From contig OY986970.1 of assembly GCA_963920575.1 (NCBI GenBank), positions 22,017,274-22,081,273 on the forward strand: a stretch of DNA of 64,000 nt, in the 5' to 3' direction. Below, in pieces: positions 1 to 10,879 of the stretch. The stretch is from Narthecium ossifragum (taxonomy: Eukaryota > Streptophyta > Magnoliopsida > Dioscoreales > Nartheciaceae). The notes under the pieces were generated by a model. That model searched no databases. It was not told the origin of the DNA and was given only the letters and a program-made list of their open reading frames with translations. Numbering within the stretch: the first letter of the stretch is position 1; each line of letters starts with the position of its first letter. A program made the translations under genes and the position numbers.

Positions 1-207
1 TTTCATTGCCAAATAAACACAAACTGCAACAATTACAGGATACAGTTTCCATTCCAACGCCAAACAAATAGCAAAAGTGTCAGATTCCACAAAATTATGC
101 ATTCATTCCAGCAGCAACAGAAAAAATGACATTCCATTCCATTCCAATAGAATTTCATTCCATTCCAGCATTCCTCTCCAGGACGCTGGAATGGAACAAA
201 CGTGCCC
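1..207. mobile_element. Right end of a DNA transposon/MITE, probably Tourist/Harbinger-like
   Basis: The segment is rich in short ttccattcc-type repeats and ends in aacaaacgtgccc followed by tta at 208-210. Read backwards this gives a GGGCACGTTTGTTC-like terminus next to a TTA trinucleotide, the layout of PIF/Harbinger (Tourist) MITEs, which duplicate TTA. It interrupts the integrase of element B exactly where the conserved coding stretch (…EKTVC) stops. The left terminus lies outside the window, so the target duplication cannot be verified. An hAT-type MITE is the alternative. Confidence 0.5.
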
Positions 208-210
208 TTA

Positions 211-1273
211 GGCAGACAGTCTTCTCAAGAATATGCTTAATTTCCCTATTAGAAAGCTCTGCATGGCCACTGGTTTGAGAATGATATGGGGAGGCTATCT
301 TATGAGTGATAAAGTGCTTTTAAAAAAGGGACTTAAAATGTTGATTGAGGAAGTGAGTTCCTCCATCACTTTTGATCATATGAGGAAAACCGAATCGAGA
401 AAAGATGTTTCGTTCAAGGAATTGGATCGCAATCTTATGATCGTTTGATTTGGTTGGTATGGCTTCAACCCATTTTGAAATATAGTTAATAGCAATTAGG
501 ATGTATTGGGAGCGAAAGGAATGTGGAAAGGGACCCATGAAGTCAATACCCCAGACATCAAAGATTTTGACAACTAGAATCGGTGTTTGCTGTATCTCAT
601 CACGGCGCGGTAGGTTTCCGGCCTGTTGGTATCGAAAGCACGACTTACAAAAGTCATGGGAATCTTTAAAAATCGAAGGCTAGTAAAAGCCGCATTGCAA
701 AACTTTTCCAACAGTTTTTCTTCCATAAAAGTGACCACCACACGCAAGAGTGTGGCAGAAAGTTAGAATGTCATGAATTTTGGATTCAGGCACACATCGT
801 TGAAAAATCTGAATTGAACAATATTTAAAGTGCCTAGGATCTTCCCAAGTGTAGTATCGAATCTATGAAGAGAATCGATTTTTGTTGCTTTCAGACAAAG
901 AGTTTGGAATTTTGTCTGAAACAAGATAACTGACAATGTGTTCAAACCATGGCTGCGAGATGCGAGTTACCTGAAAGAGGTCATTGTCTGGAAAAGAAGC
1001 ACTAGCAAGGGCCCTATTAGCTATATGTTCCAAAGGGAGACGTGTAAGGTGATCATCAACTACGTTCTCAGAACCTTTCTTATCCCTAATCTCTATGTCA
1101 AATTCTTGCAAAAGCAAGATCCATCGAATCAATTTAGATTTCACATCTCTTTTAGCTAAACGATACCGTAAAGTGGAGTGATCAGTGTGGATTTGGATCT
1201 TAGAACAAAGGAGGTAAGGTTTAGGTCTAAACTTCTATAATGCGAATATTAGGGCCAATAATTCCTTTTCTAT
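211..1273 (-). pseudogene. Element B: RNase H C-terminus and integrase of an Athila-like Ty3/gypsy pol
   Basis: Minus-strand translation gives in order: an RNase H tail (RLAKRDVK, LIRWILLLQEFDIEIRDKKG, then VVDDHLTRLP), a degraded HHCC zinc motif (HTLACGGHF … CKSCFRYQ, with the last Cys replaced by Tyr), and the integrase core (DFMGPFPHSF, YISKWVEAIP, then IKSDGGTHF and a Glu in the AELSNREIK stretch). The DDE residues appear to be kept, but several stops (for example near 690) break the frame. These phrases are typical of the Athila/Tat non-chromoviral lineages. The reading continues at 2275 on the other side of a solo LTR and is cut on the left by the DNA transposon ending at 207. It would have catalysed integration of element B cDNA; it is now dead. 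Confidence 0.85.
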
Positions 1274-2274
1274 TGTGAAAGTCCAAGAGGGGGTTTTCTA
1301 TTGAACCTTTAAATAAAAATCGATAAGAGGAAAACCTAGGTAGGAGGAGTCTAATAAAAATGTATGCTTGTAAATGATATGAAATGCAATTAAACAAGAG
1401 AATGAAAGATAAGATGAGAGTTAGAGAGATTAAACCATATTTTTATAGTGGTTCGGCCAACCTTGCCTACGTCAACTTCACTCAACGGTCCTTCTTGAGG
1501 TTCCACTACTTGCAAGACCTCTTACAAGATTTCCACCAATCTTACGGGTGCTTCGCAACCTATCCACCAAGCTTACGGGTGCTTGGCAACCTTACAATCT
1601 CTCCAAACAACTGTTGGATATCTCTCTCAAAGTCTACTTCACACTTGAAGTAGTTTTACAAAAGTTAAGCTCTTTATCAAGTGGAAAATACAAGATAAAG
1701 TTGCTAAAATGAATACCAATAATCCCCTTGGTCTTCTTTCAAGTTGGCTGCATCTTCCCTCTTATACTTGAGCTTCAAAACCTCCCAAAATAGCTCCCAA
1801 TAACTATTTTGCTTTTCTCCAACGTCTCTTTAACGGTTACATTTCTGACTGACGGTCTACCATCGCATCGTCTGTCACATCGTTCGTCGCACTCAAACCA
1901 TAACCAGGATCGACTGCTGCATCGACCTCCAGGCTCCACGATCAACCGTCGCGTCGTCCATGAGCCTCTGTGATGAAATAGGCTTCTCAGGGTCGATACC
2001 TTGTTCGATCATCGCTTCACCAAATCTATTCACATAGGCCACGGTCGACCGTCCCATCGACCGGCACATTGACCGTCACATCATTAACCTTCGTAGTCAA
2101 TCCACATTGACCGTCACATCTTTAACCTCCGCGGTCGATCCGTCCATCGGTCGCGAGTACTAAAACATCTAAATATGATTTTTAGCAACTTCCAAATTAA
2201 GGCATATAAATATTAAAATAATGTTTTATCATCATACGCATATTGACATCATCAAAACAATATTAGGCCTAACA
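1274..2274 (-). mobile_element. Solo LTR, Copia-like (SIRE/Maximus-type), inserted in RNase H of B
   Basis: On the minus strand the block starts TGTTAGGCCTAATATTG and ends GGACTTTCACA, so it has TG…CA ends over 1001 bp. Removing it joins the RNase H reading (…SQLNYTSI with …EKELLALIF) almost exactly. Flanks read tctat on the left and tatcg on the right, so only the three bases tat match and a clean 5-bp duplication is not preserved. The start with the GATGATGTCAAT stretch, and the internal tagtggttcggc … ttgcctacgtc stretch, resemble SIRE/Maximus Copia LTRs; this assignment is from memory of the family. No internal coding region is present, so it is a solo LTR. Confidence 0.65.
1850..2160. 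repeat. Degenerate GTCGATC/CGACCG-type short repeats inside the Copia-like LTR
   Basis: The stretch repeats variants of ggtcgaccgtcccatcgacc and gaccgtcacatc at irregular spacing (for example around 1905-1950 and 2040-2150). It is GC-richer than the rest of the LTR and recalls the GATC-rich blocks of the gypsy LTRs in this window, though here the core is tcgacc/accgtc rather than gatcgatc. No function is evident. Confidence 0.4.
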
Positions 2275-3198
2275 TATCGAAGTATAGTTCAATTGTGATT
2301 CAGAAAGGATCTTCTAGTATAACAATCACATGAGGTATTTTATTCACCCGCTGTCCAAGAACAATTCCTATTGTGGAATCGGAAGCGTCTGACATTAGTT
2401 CAAAAGATAGAGAATAATCAGGCGCATGAACGATCAGTGCAGAAGATAAAAGTTCACGGATCTTTTTGAAAGCATTCAAACAAGCATCACCGAAGACAAG
2501 AGGGGTGTCCTTGGAGAGGAGTTCACACAAGGGCCTTAAAATTTTCGAGAAGTCTTTGATGAATCGACGATAGAATCTTACATGACCTAAAAATACCGAT
2601 TAGGGCATAGTTGCAATTAAATCCACCTTGGCTTTATCAACCTCAAAACCACTTTTAGAAAAAAATTGTCTAAGCATTATTCCTTCGTGAACCATAAAAT
2701 GGCTCTTTTCCTAAATTAAAACTAAGTTAGTTTCAATGCATCTTTCAAAGACTTTTGTCAGATTTGCAAGACATACTCAGAAAAATCATCCATAAATATC
2801 TTTAAGAATTAATCAAGCATATCAGAGAAGATAGCCATCATACACCTTCGAAAAGTGCATTACATTGGCCGAAAAGCATCCTTCAGTACGTAAAAGTACC
2901 AAAAGGACAAGTGGAAGTCATCTTCTCTTGAACTTTAGGATCAACTGTGACTTAATTGTACCCTGAATAGCCATCAAGGAAACAATGAAAGCTTTGGTTG
3001 GAAAGACGTTCAAGAATTTCATCAATGAATGGCAAAGCGAAGTGATCTTCCCTAATGTGAGGGCGTTGAGTTTTCTATAATCAATAAGTACTCGTCATCC
3101 TGTAGTTTGGCGAGTCAGATTCTGCTATCCTTCCTCATTTTCCACAATAGTGAGTCCCGATTTCCTGAGAACTACCTATGTGGAGCTGACCCACTTAC
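2275..3198 (-). pseudogene. Element B: reverse transcriptase end and RNase H start
   Basis: The minus strand carries a clear RT/RNase H linker (SKDTPLVFGDACLNAFKK, then LIVHAPDYSLSFELMSDAS and GIVLGQRVNKIPHVI) at 2530-2300, including the first RNase H Asp in SDAS. Upstream (2530-3198) the RT palm is recognisable only in pieces in all three frames: KWVSST, RKSGLTIVENEEG and LIDYRKLNALT. Stops and frameshifts are numerous. It joins the RT start at 8359-8536 once the Y solo LTR is removed. The lineage wording (GQRVNKIPHVI) is Athila-like. Confidence 0.8.
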
Positions 3199-3868
3199 TG
3201 TCACGCCCCGCCACGATTAAATACAATTTATCCCAAAATTACTCAAAAATTTGGCATGACCCTTGGGCATGGGTACGTGAGATCACAATTACAACCTGTC
3301 AAACGATACAAAATTCACACATCTTATGATAATTCATCATAATTTACGACATTCACGTATCTCTTTCATTCATTCATGTAGATAGGATTATAGTCATCAA
3401 ATACATGATTTAGCCATGAGACTGCCATATACAATTTCCTATATTCCAACATATACAAAGCGTCAAATACACAAATTGATAGTTAAGGTAGAGTACAAAA
3501 TAAAATTGGGATACAACCCACAACCCTCTACCTACTATAAAGCTAACTCTGAGACAATAAGTACAAAACTGACGTCTTGTCACCGCTGACCACCTCCCTG
3601 GGGTGTTGGTCTCGGGCCTACCTACTGCAAAACAAAAACCCAAGGAAAATGAGCTCGAAAGCCCAGTAGGAGTCACCTGACGACAATCTAGGACACTTGT
3701 GTACACCCACCTATCCTAGTATACTGCCCAAGTATAGTCTGGCTAGTATGGGTAAGTCTTACATGCACAGACGCCGCGTCCGACCATCAATGCTCGCCCA
3801 TAGACCTATAGACTCTATACCCAGCCCCAGCATACTGGTATAGGTAAAACATTCTATACTAGTTTAAT

Positions 3869-5460
3869 TGTCGCACCCCAACCCGCGAAAGCCGAATAGG
3901 GCCGGGTGATGCGGACCGGAACCTAACGAAACGCAGAAAATTTGGTGAGGGTTCCCTCTAACCTATCATCGAATTTGACTGTACACCACAATTCAAACCG
4001 GGTCCAAACTACCCAACCCCGGTCCTAGGGCTAAATCCGAGCTTCCAGCCTCGGGACGGTGACCCACTGATCGCCCACGCCGTAACCATGCAACTAATGC
4101 ACAACAGAGATGCATGCGATGAACATACACATAGAGAACAGTTAAAGCATGCAGCAGTATGTGATGATAGCATGACAAGGTCTGGGCTCGACACACTGCC
4201 ACTCCGGGGTGGTGAACAGATATTTAAGGTCTGGAACTGCTGCAGTGGTACACCACCAACTGCCAGCCAGTTCACCAGCAACCTGCATCGGAATGCAGCC
4301 CCGTAAACAACCGAGACAAACCACGCAGGTAAAACCCCTCGGCGCACGCCGGCATGCAAGGCTATGGAAAGCAATAGGGCTACTCGCCCACTTATTTTAA
4401 ACATCCCAGGAGACATCACTCTCCTGGTTCACCACTGCCCCTAATATGAGGCTAGCATGCTTAAAGATATGTACAAGTTTATAAGACTGGAAAGAAAAAC
4501 CATACATGCAAAGCCCCGTGGGCAAACCCATTGAAAAACACCCCTCAGCCCCTAAGAGATCGATCTCTCTCCCAGAGAAGATCGATCTTCTTAGTACTTG
4601 GCAGAAAACTCGTCCCTGTCAACCGGAAGAGATCGATCTTCTCCACCAGAAGGATCGATCTCCTTCGTGACACGGACCCCTCCATACCAGCCAAGCAAGG
4701 ATCGATCTTCTCCAACAGAAGGATCGATCCCGCTCGGGCTGAGCATGACGCCCCGTGAAAGATCGATCTCTCCTCAAGAGGGATCGATCCAAATGGGTTC
4801 ACCGGCAAACCACCAGTGAGAAATACCGTCGGAAAACTCCACCAAATCCCACAAAACTCTGGGATCTGGTAGTACGAAGGACCACGAGTCCAAAACCAAA
4901 GATTTTATTGAAAACAAACTTGTATTTTAACAGATCTAAGCAAAAGAAACTTCAATCAAACTCAAACTCTCCAATCCGGAAAAACAAGTAGGTAGTAGGC
5001 AATAACTGCTTCAATCCTAGCTGCTATGTCTTGGATCGTCCTCAAATACAATCAAATCCAGCAGGAACACGGCTCAAAACGCGGATTTGCCAAGAAAAAT
5101 CAAAGAAAAAGGATTTCGTTCGTTTTATAGACGAACGAATCGACTCAAGAGAGATCGATCTCTTTTAAGAAACAGATCGATCTTCCTTGACAAATCGGGT
5201 TGACTTTCTGGCACTAAAAGATCGATCTTGTGGCAAGGAAGATCGATCCCTTAGGTGCAGAAAGCTAGGCTTGGGCTAAAACTTAAGCCAAAGCCCGGAT
5301 CTTTCGATCCCGGGTCCACCTAACCTTTCTAATCAAACACTAACACAAACATGGTCAGTGTGTGCACACGCGGGTGTGAAACAAACTAACAAGGCGTAAT
5401 TTACCAAATTGTCCTTGTGGTCTACAACGAGTCATAGGGGTAGAGGGGCAGGTCTTCCCA
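3869..5460 (-). mobile_element. Family-X solo LTR nested in the Y LTR, internally deleted
   Basis: The segment runs from tgtcgcaccccaacccgcg to ggtcttccca, the reverse complement of family-X ends (…GGGTCGGGGCGCGACA at the 3' end and TGTGAGGACC at the start, here decayed to TGGGAAGACC). Flanks are ttaat (3864-3868) and ttact (5461-5465), a 5-bp duplication with one substitution. It is 1592 bp against about 2.3 kb for the other X copies; the part between the ccctctaacc and tatcatcg blocks (about 600 bp in other copies) is missing. It contains the family's gtgtgtgcacacgcgggtg stretch at 5360-5378. Confidence 0.8.
4555..5255. repeat. GATCGATC cluster in the family-X LTR
   Basis: At least a dozen copies of agatcgatct, ggatcgatcc and close variants lie between 4557 and 4800 and again at 5150-5255. 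Many occur as inverted pairs, for example agatcgatcttc … gaaggatcgatctcc, so single-stranded DNA or RNA could fold into a row of hairpins. The same arrangement recurs in the other X LTRs at 12790-13500, 55273-55375 and 59272-60100. Confidence 0.85.
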
Positions 5461-5672
5461 TTACTGATCCTAGTATGGTCTCCAAACGCGGTTAAATCTA
5501 CTAAAATTAGATAGAGCTCAAAAAACCGGTCGAAAAGACCCGACAAAGACCGAAATCGGATGTCGGCGCTCCGCACACTGGAGTGCGCGACGCCTCCGCC
5601 CACGGTGGACCAGTCGCCCGGCGTTTCCAACGTTGCGTCGCCACTCGACCGCACTGTGGCTGAAACTTGCCT

Positions 5673-5848
5673 CGCGTATGCGACGAATCTGCGACACGTC
5701 TGCGATGAATCGATGACGCGTCTATGACGAATCGACGATGCGTCTATGACGAATCGACGATGCGTCTGCGACGATTCTGCGACGCGTCTGTGACGAATAG
5801 AAGTCGCATCTGCGACGAATTGATGACGCGTCTGCGACGAATCGACGA
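5673..5848. repeat. Minisatellite, eight units of 22 bp, in the Y LTR
   Basis: Eight consecutive 22-bp units of the type cgcgtctgcgacgaatcgac plus two bases can be laid out without gaps from 5673 to 5848, with units differing at a few positions. Because 22 is not a multiple of three, the three frames give the same cyclic peptide, which explains the Ser/Arg-rich open frames here. It is noncoding LTR sequence by context. Confidence 0.8.
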
Positions 5849-6423
5849 TACAGCCTGGTGACATGCACCCTTCCTCCAAGAAGGGTTGTCGGAGCTCTCA
5901 CTGGAGCTCCACTGAACCAGTGCTTAATCACCGTATAGCCACCATGGCGAAGAGCAGGGCTTGCTTCTTGCGGGCTCTAGCACTAGACTCTAAGGAAGAT
6001 CAACACCCACAGCCAGAGGAAGGCCGCCCGGATCTTCACCGGAATCCAAGGCATTAGGGGAAGCAAGTTTCCCCTCGGAAGGGGAAAACACCCAAATAGG
6101 GCTCGGAGAGATGCCCCGGACCACGGGGATCCTTCCTCGGCGCTGCAGTCACCGAGGGAGGTCCCCAACGCCATCCAGAACATCTTCTCTGGCGACCCAT
6201 CACCACAGAACCACGAAGCTCCCCAAAACCCAACAGAAAACACACAAAAAGAAGAGATCGGAGGGGGAAAGAAGATGGGAGCTCACCTGAGCCAAGAGGG
6301 AGACGAAATCCAGCGAGAACCTCACCGGATCTACTCAATTTCCGGAAATCTCCAACTCTCCTCCTCCCGGTTTTCTTCCCATTTCCTCCCTCTTTTCTCC
6401 TCCAGCGTCGGCGATCCCTCTTC

Positions 6424-6535
6424 GTCCTCTAGATCTCTCTCTCTCGATCTCTCTTCCAAACTCTCTCTCTCGATCTCTCTTCCAATCTCTCTCTCTCTCT
6501 ATTTCTCTATCTCTCTCTCGGATTGGCAGCCAAAA
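6424..6535. repeat. CT-rich microsatellite tract
   Basis: Tandem tctctctctcgatctctctt units form a pyrimidine tract next to the insertion site of the family-D LTR. Similar CT-rich leaders occur downstream of the TATA region in related LTRs (for example 16900-16965 and 55440-55560), so it is probably part of the transcribed leader of the Y LTR. Confidence 0.75.
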
Positions 6536-6924
6536 AGAAGAGAAGGAGAAGAGACTGATGAGTGCATAAAAGTGCACTCTAAATAGCCTTATAACCATCT
6601 CAATTGCTAGATTATTATCTTTAATCAACATCTTTATTCCTATTTTTATATCTATATGTTGCTTCACATGGTTGTTTGGAAAATGCAGGAAAAAGGAGAA
6701 AAGAAGCTGAAAAGAGTGCATGGATCAACTTTAAAGATTAATCTGTACCTGCTCATGAAGAATCAGATTATGTGCCATATATGGTTGGAAAGCTCTTGAA
6801 GTCTAGATTCTGGAGAATTTTACGGTTTGAGATTCCGAGTTTCCTAGAGGAAGTTACGGCAATTTTAGTACCGATGGCGCAGTCTGAATGGCAGCACAGT
6901 AAATAAGCTGGAAGTCCGAGCGAT

Positions 6925-7345
6925 CCTCCGATCGATCGGACTACGCAGAAACGTGACAGAATCTTTTTTTTTTTGGCTAAACGAAGTCCGATCGATCTCT
7001 CCATCCCTCCAAAGGGGTCCGATCGATCCGACACCAATGGTCCGAAGATCGGACTCGGGAAAAGCCAAAAACAGCTGATTTTTACTCAACCGATCGATCC
7101 AACACTCATAGTCCGATCGATCGGACTTGGGAATTAAAGGTTGACAGAACATATGCTTTTCGGAGGAGCAGAGTTCGATCGATCCGTCCATCGATCGGAC
7201 TCAATAATAGCCAGAGAAGATGGATTTTTGCGCATCCGATCGATCCAGCGCTTATAGTTCGATTGATCAGGCTCAGGCGAAGCCAGGAATTGATGTTTTT
7301 AATGAGACGGATCGATCCAACACCTAAAGTCCGATCGATCCTACG
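6925..7345. repeat. GATCGATC cluster upstream of the family-D TATA box
   Basis: About ten copies of tccgatcgatc(c/g) and close variants occur at 6930-7345, often alternating between the two flank types (tccgatcgatcg… and …gatcgatcgga), that is as inverted pairs 30-60 bp apart. The cluster stops about 50 bp before the TATA box at 7394. Confidence 0.85.
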
Positions 7346-7393
7346 TTTCCAGTGAATTAAATCAACGGTTTTGATTTAACCCGAGTTTAGGCC

Positions 7394-7401
7394 TATAAAT
7401 A
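7394..7401 (+). promoter_or_regulatory. TATA box of the family-D LTR
   Basis: TATAAATA in the context gcctataaatagg is the only good TATA element in this LTR and lies just after the GATCGATC cluster. The related LTR at 47158-48718 keeps the same arrangement on the minus strand (ttatttata near 48050). It is inferred to set the U3/R boundary a few tens of bases downstream. Confidence 0.65.
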
Positions 7402-8358
7402 GGATACTTAGGGTTATCAAAAGGGGACTTTTGGAGGACTTTTTGGCAGCGTTTGGAGGCGAAGAGAAGGGTTCCAGGCTTGGTTTTCTTTTCTTATTTC
7501 TTCTTTATTTCTTCATTAGTTTTGTTGCCCTCATGGTGAACATGAGTGGCTAGTTTCTTTTCTAAGGTACCGATGTAGCCCTAACTGAATCATTCTATGT
7601 TATTGGATCATATTTATTTTATCAGTTTATTTTCCTTGTTTCATTCATTATTATAACTGAGATCTTAAATACCTTTATCTGGCCAATAAAAGTATTATAG
7701 ATTGTTTTATGTGAGATTGGGCGAGGGTTCATTCCCTAATCTTGCAGGATCTATGAATGAATGAGTTTATGTCGAGGCCGGGTTCAAGCTAAGAGTATTC
7801 TTGGTTCATAATTGTTCTTCAGAGCTTAATGGATTCTTGATTAACACTTAGTTATGGGTTCATTAGCTAGGGTTAATTGAGGGTACTTGGTGAAGACCGC
7901 GGCCGAACGGATCATCATACCGGAAGAACGAGCCCTTGGAATTAAACTGAGATCTTTATTGATTCAATGCATAGAATGAGGATGTTATGGTGAAATCGAA
8001 ACCTTAGTATTCATCCATCATATTTTCATCATTTTCTTATTTCGTTATTAGATCATCTATTTTCGAGACTTCATATTTCTTATTTTCCCTTCCTTATTTT
8101 CTTTCTTTTCTGTTCTTTAGCGTTTCACTCTAATAATCTTTACAAATCTCTGTGGGTACGATACTCGTCTTGCTACTATACTGATTGCACTGATTCGTAT
8201 ACTTGCGAGATATAAAATTTATTCATCAGAGACTCGATTTCTCTAGAAGGGTAGGGGTGGTTTTTGCAGAAAACCCCCCGCAAAACACGAAATTACGTGA
8301 AATGTCCTCCAATTTACATAAAAGCCCGGAAATTTTCCACTTAGGCCCTTACACTTAC

Positions 8359-9811
8359 TGTCAAAAATTGGGTATATGATACCTACCTCAAGGAGTTTCA
8401 TCACTTTTTTCTTAACCACCTCTTTCATTTTAGGATTGAGGCGACATTGCGTCTCCCTAACGGTATTAGACTCATCCTCAAGATGAATCCTATGCATGCA
8501 AATCGAGAGATCGATGCCTTTGAGATTGGCAACCATTCAACCTATGCCTTTCCTATGATATTTCAAAACCTTAACAAGTTAACTCTCCTAATCGGCAGAT
8601 AATGACGAAGAGATGATAACGGGAAGAATATAATTTAATCCTAGGAAAACATATTTTAGAGTTATTGGAAGTGGTTTCAGTTCAAGTTTAGATGGTGATT
8701 CTAGTGAGGTAGGTGCAGGAGGGGAAGAGAGCGGCGGAAGTGGCTCAACAACCCAAGAAAACCCCTCATGGTTGTCTTTCAGCAACCAGTCTGATAGGTT
8801 GCCCAAAAGGCCAATCGGCCGGACTTGGGATGATCGAACACTCAGATAGCCGATCAGTCAGGCAAGTTAGCATGTGTGTTCCAATGTCATCATTTGATTG
8901 TGCAATGTCGTCTTCAACATCAAAATTAGCATATTCATCCAACATGTCATACATATCATGAGTAATCATAGCATGTGACGAAGCATCAATACAATCAGTC
9001 AGCATATCAATAGCATAATAGTCAACATATTGCTCAAACATATTTGCAGTTTTAAAAATATTCAATTGCATGTGCATATGTCCAAAAGAAACATCCATCA
9101 CTACAATTAATGCATGCATTCGCCATGGTCAAAAAGGGTCTACCTAAGATGATGGGCATAGACTTTCTGCAATGAATAGTAGGCTTCAGATCCAAGACAA
9201 TAAAATCAATGGAAAGAAGAAGTTATTCACTTTAACTATTACATCCTCGAAGTTACCTCTCGATGTGTTGATGGATCTCTCAGCTAATTGCAAAGTCACA
9301 TGTGTAGGTTTAAGCTCCCCCATACCGAACTGCTTCTAAAGCGAATATTGTAAAAGGTTCACACTGGCACCTAAATTTAGGAGAGCACTATCAATATGAT
9401 AGTCTCCTATGCAGCAAGGTATAGTTGGGGTAGCAGGGCCCTTAAGCTTTGGCGGTGTGTCATGTTTCAGAATAGAACTGACGTGCTCTGTGAGGAAGAT
9501 CTTTTTAGACACTCAAGCTTTGTATTGATGTTTGTACGTGCATAGATCCTTAAGAAATTTGACATATGAAGGAATCTGTCAGATGGCATCGAGTAAGGGT
9601 ATGTTGATGTTGACTTATTTAAAGGTCTCTAGGATTTCTTCTACATGTTTCTTCTTGTTATGAGTGGAAGAAGGATTTTTAAGAGCTTCAAGAAAATGGA
9701 TTTTAGGTGTGTATGTGCTTGGGTCGGGCTGTCTCTGATCAACTGGATTCACATCCAATTGATTTGGAGTGTCATCAGGCTGAGTGGACGGCCACCGATC
9801 GATCGGACCTA
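8359..9811 (-). pseudogene. Element B: gag C-terminus, protease and RT N-terminus
   Basis: Reading leftward from 9811: a gag linker (DDTPNQLDVNP, then DPSTYTPKIHFLEALK), the pre-protease stretch (EEILETFKQVNINIPLLDAI, FLKDLCTYKHQY), the retropepsin region (KHDTPPKLKGP, PCCIGDYHIDSALLNLGAS with Asn in place of the catalytic Asp seen in element A, FGMGELKPTHVTLQLAERS), then MDVSFGHMHMQLNIFKTA and an acidic spacer (YDMLDEYANFDVEDDIAQ). It ends with the start of RT (HRIHLEDESNTVRETQCRLN … KLLEVGIIYPIFDSK). Several frameshifts and stops are present. It is the direct homologue of the gag-protease of element A and is split from its own upstream gag by element C at 9817-20201. Confidence 0.8.
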
Positions 9812-9816
9812 AATCC

Positions 9817-9861
9817 TATCATGCCCCTGTCCGGATGGGTTTTCTGGGTCGGGGCATGACA
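9817..9861 (+). mobile_element. Remnant of the 5' LTR of element C
   Basis: Only 45 bp, tatcatgcccc … ggggcatgaca, separates the target duplication from the internal region, so the 5' LTR has lost nearly all of its roughly 2-kb length. The last 20 or so bases (gatgggttttctgggtcggggcatgaca-like) match the end of the 3' LTR at 20170-20201. A second, imperfect copy of the same end (ggatgggttttctaggtc) follows at 9876-9893. Confidence 0.65.
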
Positions 9862-9904
9862 CGCCCAGGTCCGGATGGGTTTTCTAGGTCTGGGCAAGAT
9901 AATT

Positions 9905-9916
9905 TGGTATCAGAGC
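9905..9916 (+). other. Primer-binding site (initiator tRNA-Met) of element C
   Basis: TGGTATCAGAGC is the standard 12-nt complement of the 3' end of plant initiator tRNA-Met used by many Ty3/gypsy chromoviruses. It lies 43 bp after the LTR remnant rather than right beside it, because of the partial repeat of the LTR end at 9862-9900. Confidence 0.85.
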
Positions 9917-10332
9917 TGGCTATAGGGCCCAGGGTTAGGATTAAGCTTGCGGTTAAGATTTTGAGTGTGGATTAGGATAGTTCTAGGGTTAGAACATCCC
10001 TGCATGTCTGTTTGCGTTCGTATGTGATGTGTTTTCCTTTATTGATTGATGTCTTGTTTTGGTCTCTTACGAGTGTATACTTGTCGTCTCTTATAAACTT
10101 GCGAATGGTAGGGAGACAGACAGGCCATCCAGTTATGGGTTGTGGCAAGACGCGCAGTGAGCGCGCCACCTGATGGGCCCTAGAGGCCAAGGCAGCCCTA
10201 CCCCAAGAGTCTACACCATACCAAGAGCCGAGGCTTGAGGTTATGGTGGAGGGAGACGCCTCTTTTGTCACCAAGGGGGTCTCTCCTCCACTCAACCAGC
10301 GTGCTGTTGCGACATCAGTAATTGATTTCTAG

Positions 10333-10770
10333 ATGATGAACCCACCTAGGTTCAGCGGTGCTGAGGTCGATCCAACGGTGGCGGACAACTGGCTAGTGGG
10401 GGTCAGTCACGTCGTTGACACTCTTTTCGTCCATGATGACCGAGTTCGGGTCAGACCTGCCGTGTTCCAACCCGACGGGGACGTATTGGACTGGTGGCGT
10501 ACTAATCAGGCATCCAGGGAAGGGAGTGACCCATCATGGCCTTCGTTGCGGTCGTCTTTTCTTGACGTGTACTTCCCCCGTAGTACGTGTTCAGCCCTTG
10601 TCCGTGAGTACCAGACCCTTTCTCAGGGTACTCAATCCGTAGTACAGAATGCAGTTAGGTTCTCCAGACTAGCCAAGTTTGCCGGAGCAGTATCAATGGA
10701 CCTTCTTGCCAGAGCTGAGCAGTTTCAGTGGAGGCTTAGACCTGAGATCAGGTGGTTGCTGGCGGTGTAG
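10333..10770 (+). pseudogene. Element C gag (retrotransposon gag domain), truncated
   Basis: A 145-codon frame starts MMNPPRFSGAEVDP and carries the gag core (ADNWLVGVSHVVDTLF, RVRPAVFQPDGDVLDWWRT, SWPSLRSSFLDVYFP, FSRLAKFAG). It ends at tag at 10768. A full chromoviral gag continues for another 150 or more residues and carries a CCHC zinc knuckle; no knuckle is visible before the protease at about 10880, so the C-terminal half is deleted. It would form the virus-like particle shell. It is followed about 130 bp later by protease. Confidence 0.8.
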
Positions 10771-10879
10771 CATGCCAGAACACACACAAAGGCGATGGAT
10801 TGTGCCTTGGTAGTGGAGCCTCAGCATGCACTAGCACTCACACAAAGTCCAGCCGACCCCCCCAGTTCTCTGAGGTATC

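Larger units (their letters stand above)
6556..8228 (+). mobile_element. Family-D solo LTR (Athila-type) nested in the Y LTR
   Basis: The 1673-bp block starts TGATGAGTGCATAAAAG, ends AATTTATTCATCA, and has perfect duplications gagac at 6551-6555 and 8229-8233. A stretch around 6690-6900 (gaagctgaaaagagtgcatg … gttggaaagctcttgaag … ccgagtttcctagaggaag) matches the minus-strand LTR at 47158-48718, whose element has a tRNA-Asp primer site and an Athila-like gag, so D is assigned to that lineage. The 3' part holds the aatctctgtgggtacgatac motif common in Athila/Tat LTRs. No coding sequence is seen; the translated frames here are incidental. Confidence 0.85.
3199..8353 (-). mobile_element. Family-Y gypsy solo LTR with two nested LTR insertions
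   Basis: The block starts tgtcacgccccgcc and ends ggcccttaca, that is TG…CA, and is flanked by perfect 5-bp duplications cttac at 3194-3198 and 8354-8358. Removing it rejoins the RT reading of B (IIYPIFDSK with KWVSS). Two later insertions lie inside: a family-X solo LTR (3869-5460) and a family-D solo LTR (6556-8228). Without them the Y LTR is about 1.88 kb. It reads on the minus strand from TGTAAGGGCC to GGGGCGTGACA. The end resembles LTRs of Tekay-like chromoviruses here, but no internal sequence of Y is present, so lineage is inferred. A second Y copy lies at 31557-32695 (shared gggtaagtcttacatgcac block). Confidence 0.8.

Noticed and set aside
3199..5460. A single 2.26-kb family-X LTR
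   Set aside because: The left 670 bp do not match X; X begins at 3869 with its own near-perfect duplication, and 3199-8353 is a different LTR with cttac duplications.
5355..5931. Minus-strand frames rich in RRFVADASSIRHRR
   Set aside because: Generated by a 22-bp tandem repeat and the end of an X LTR; no independent support.
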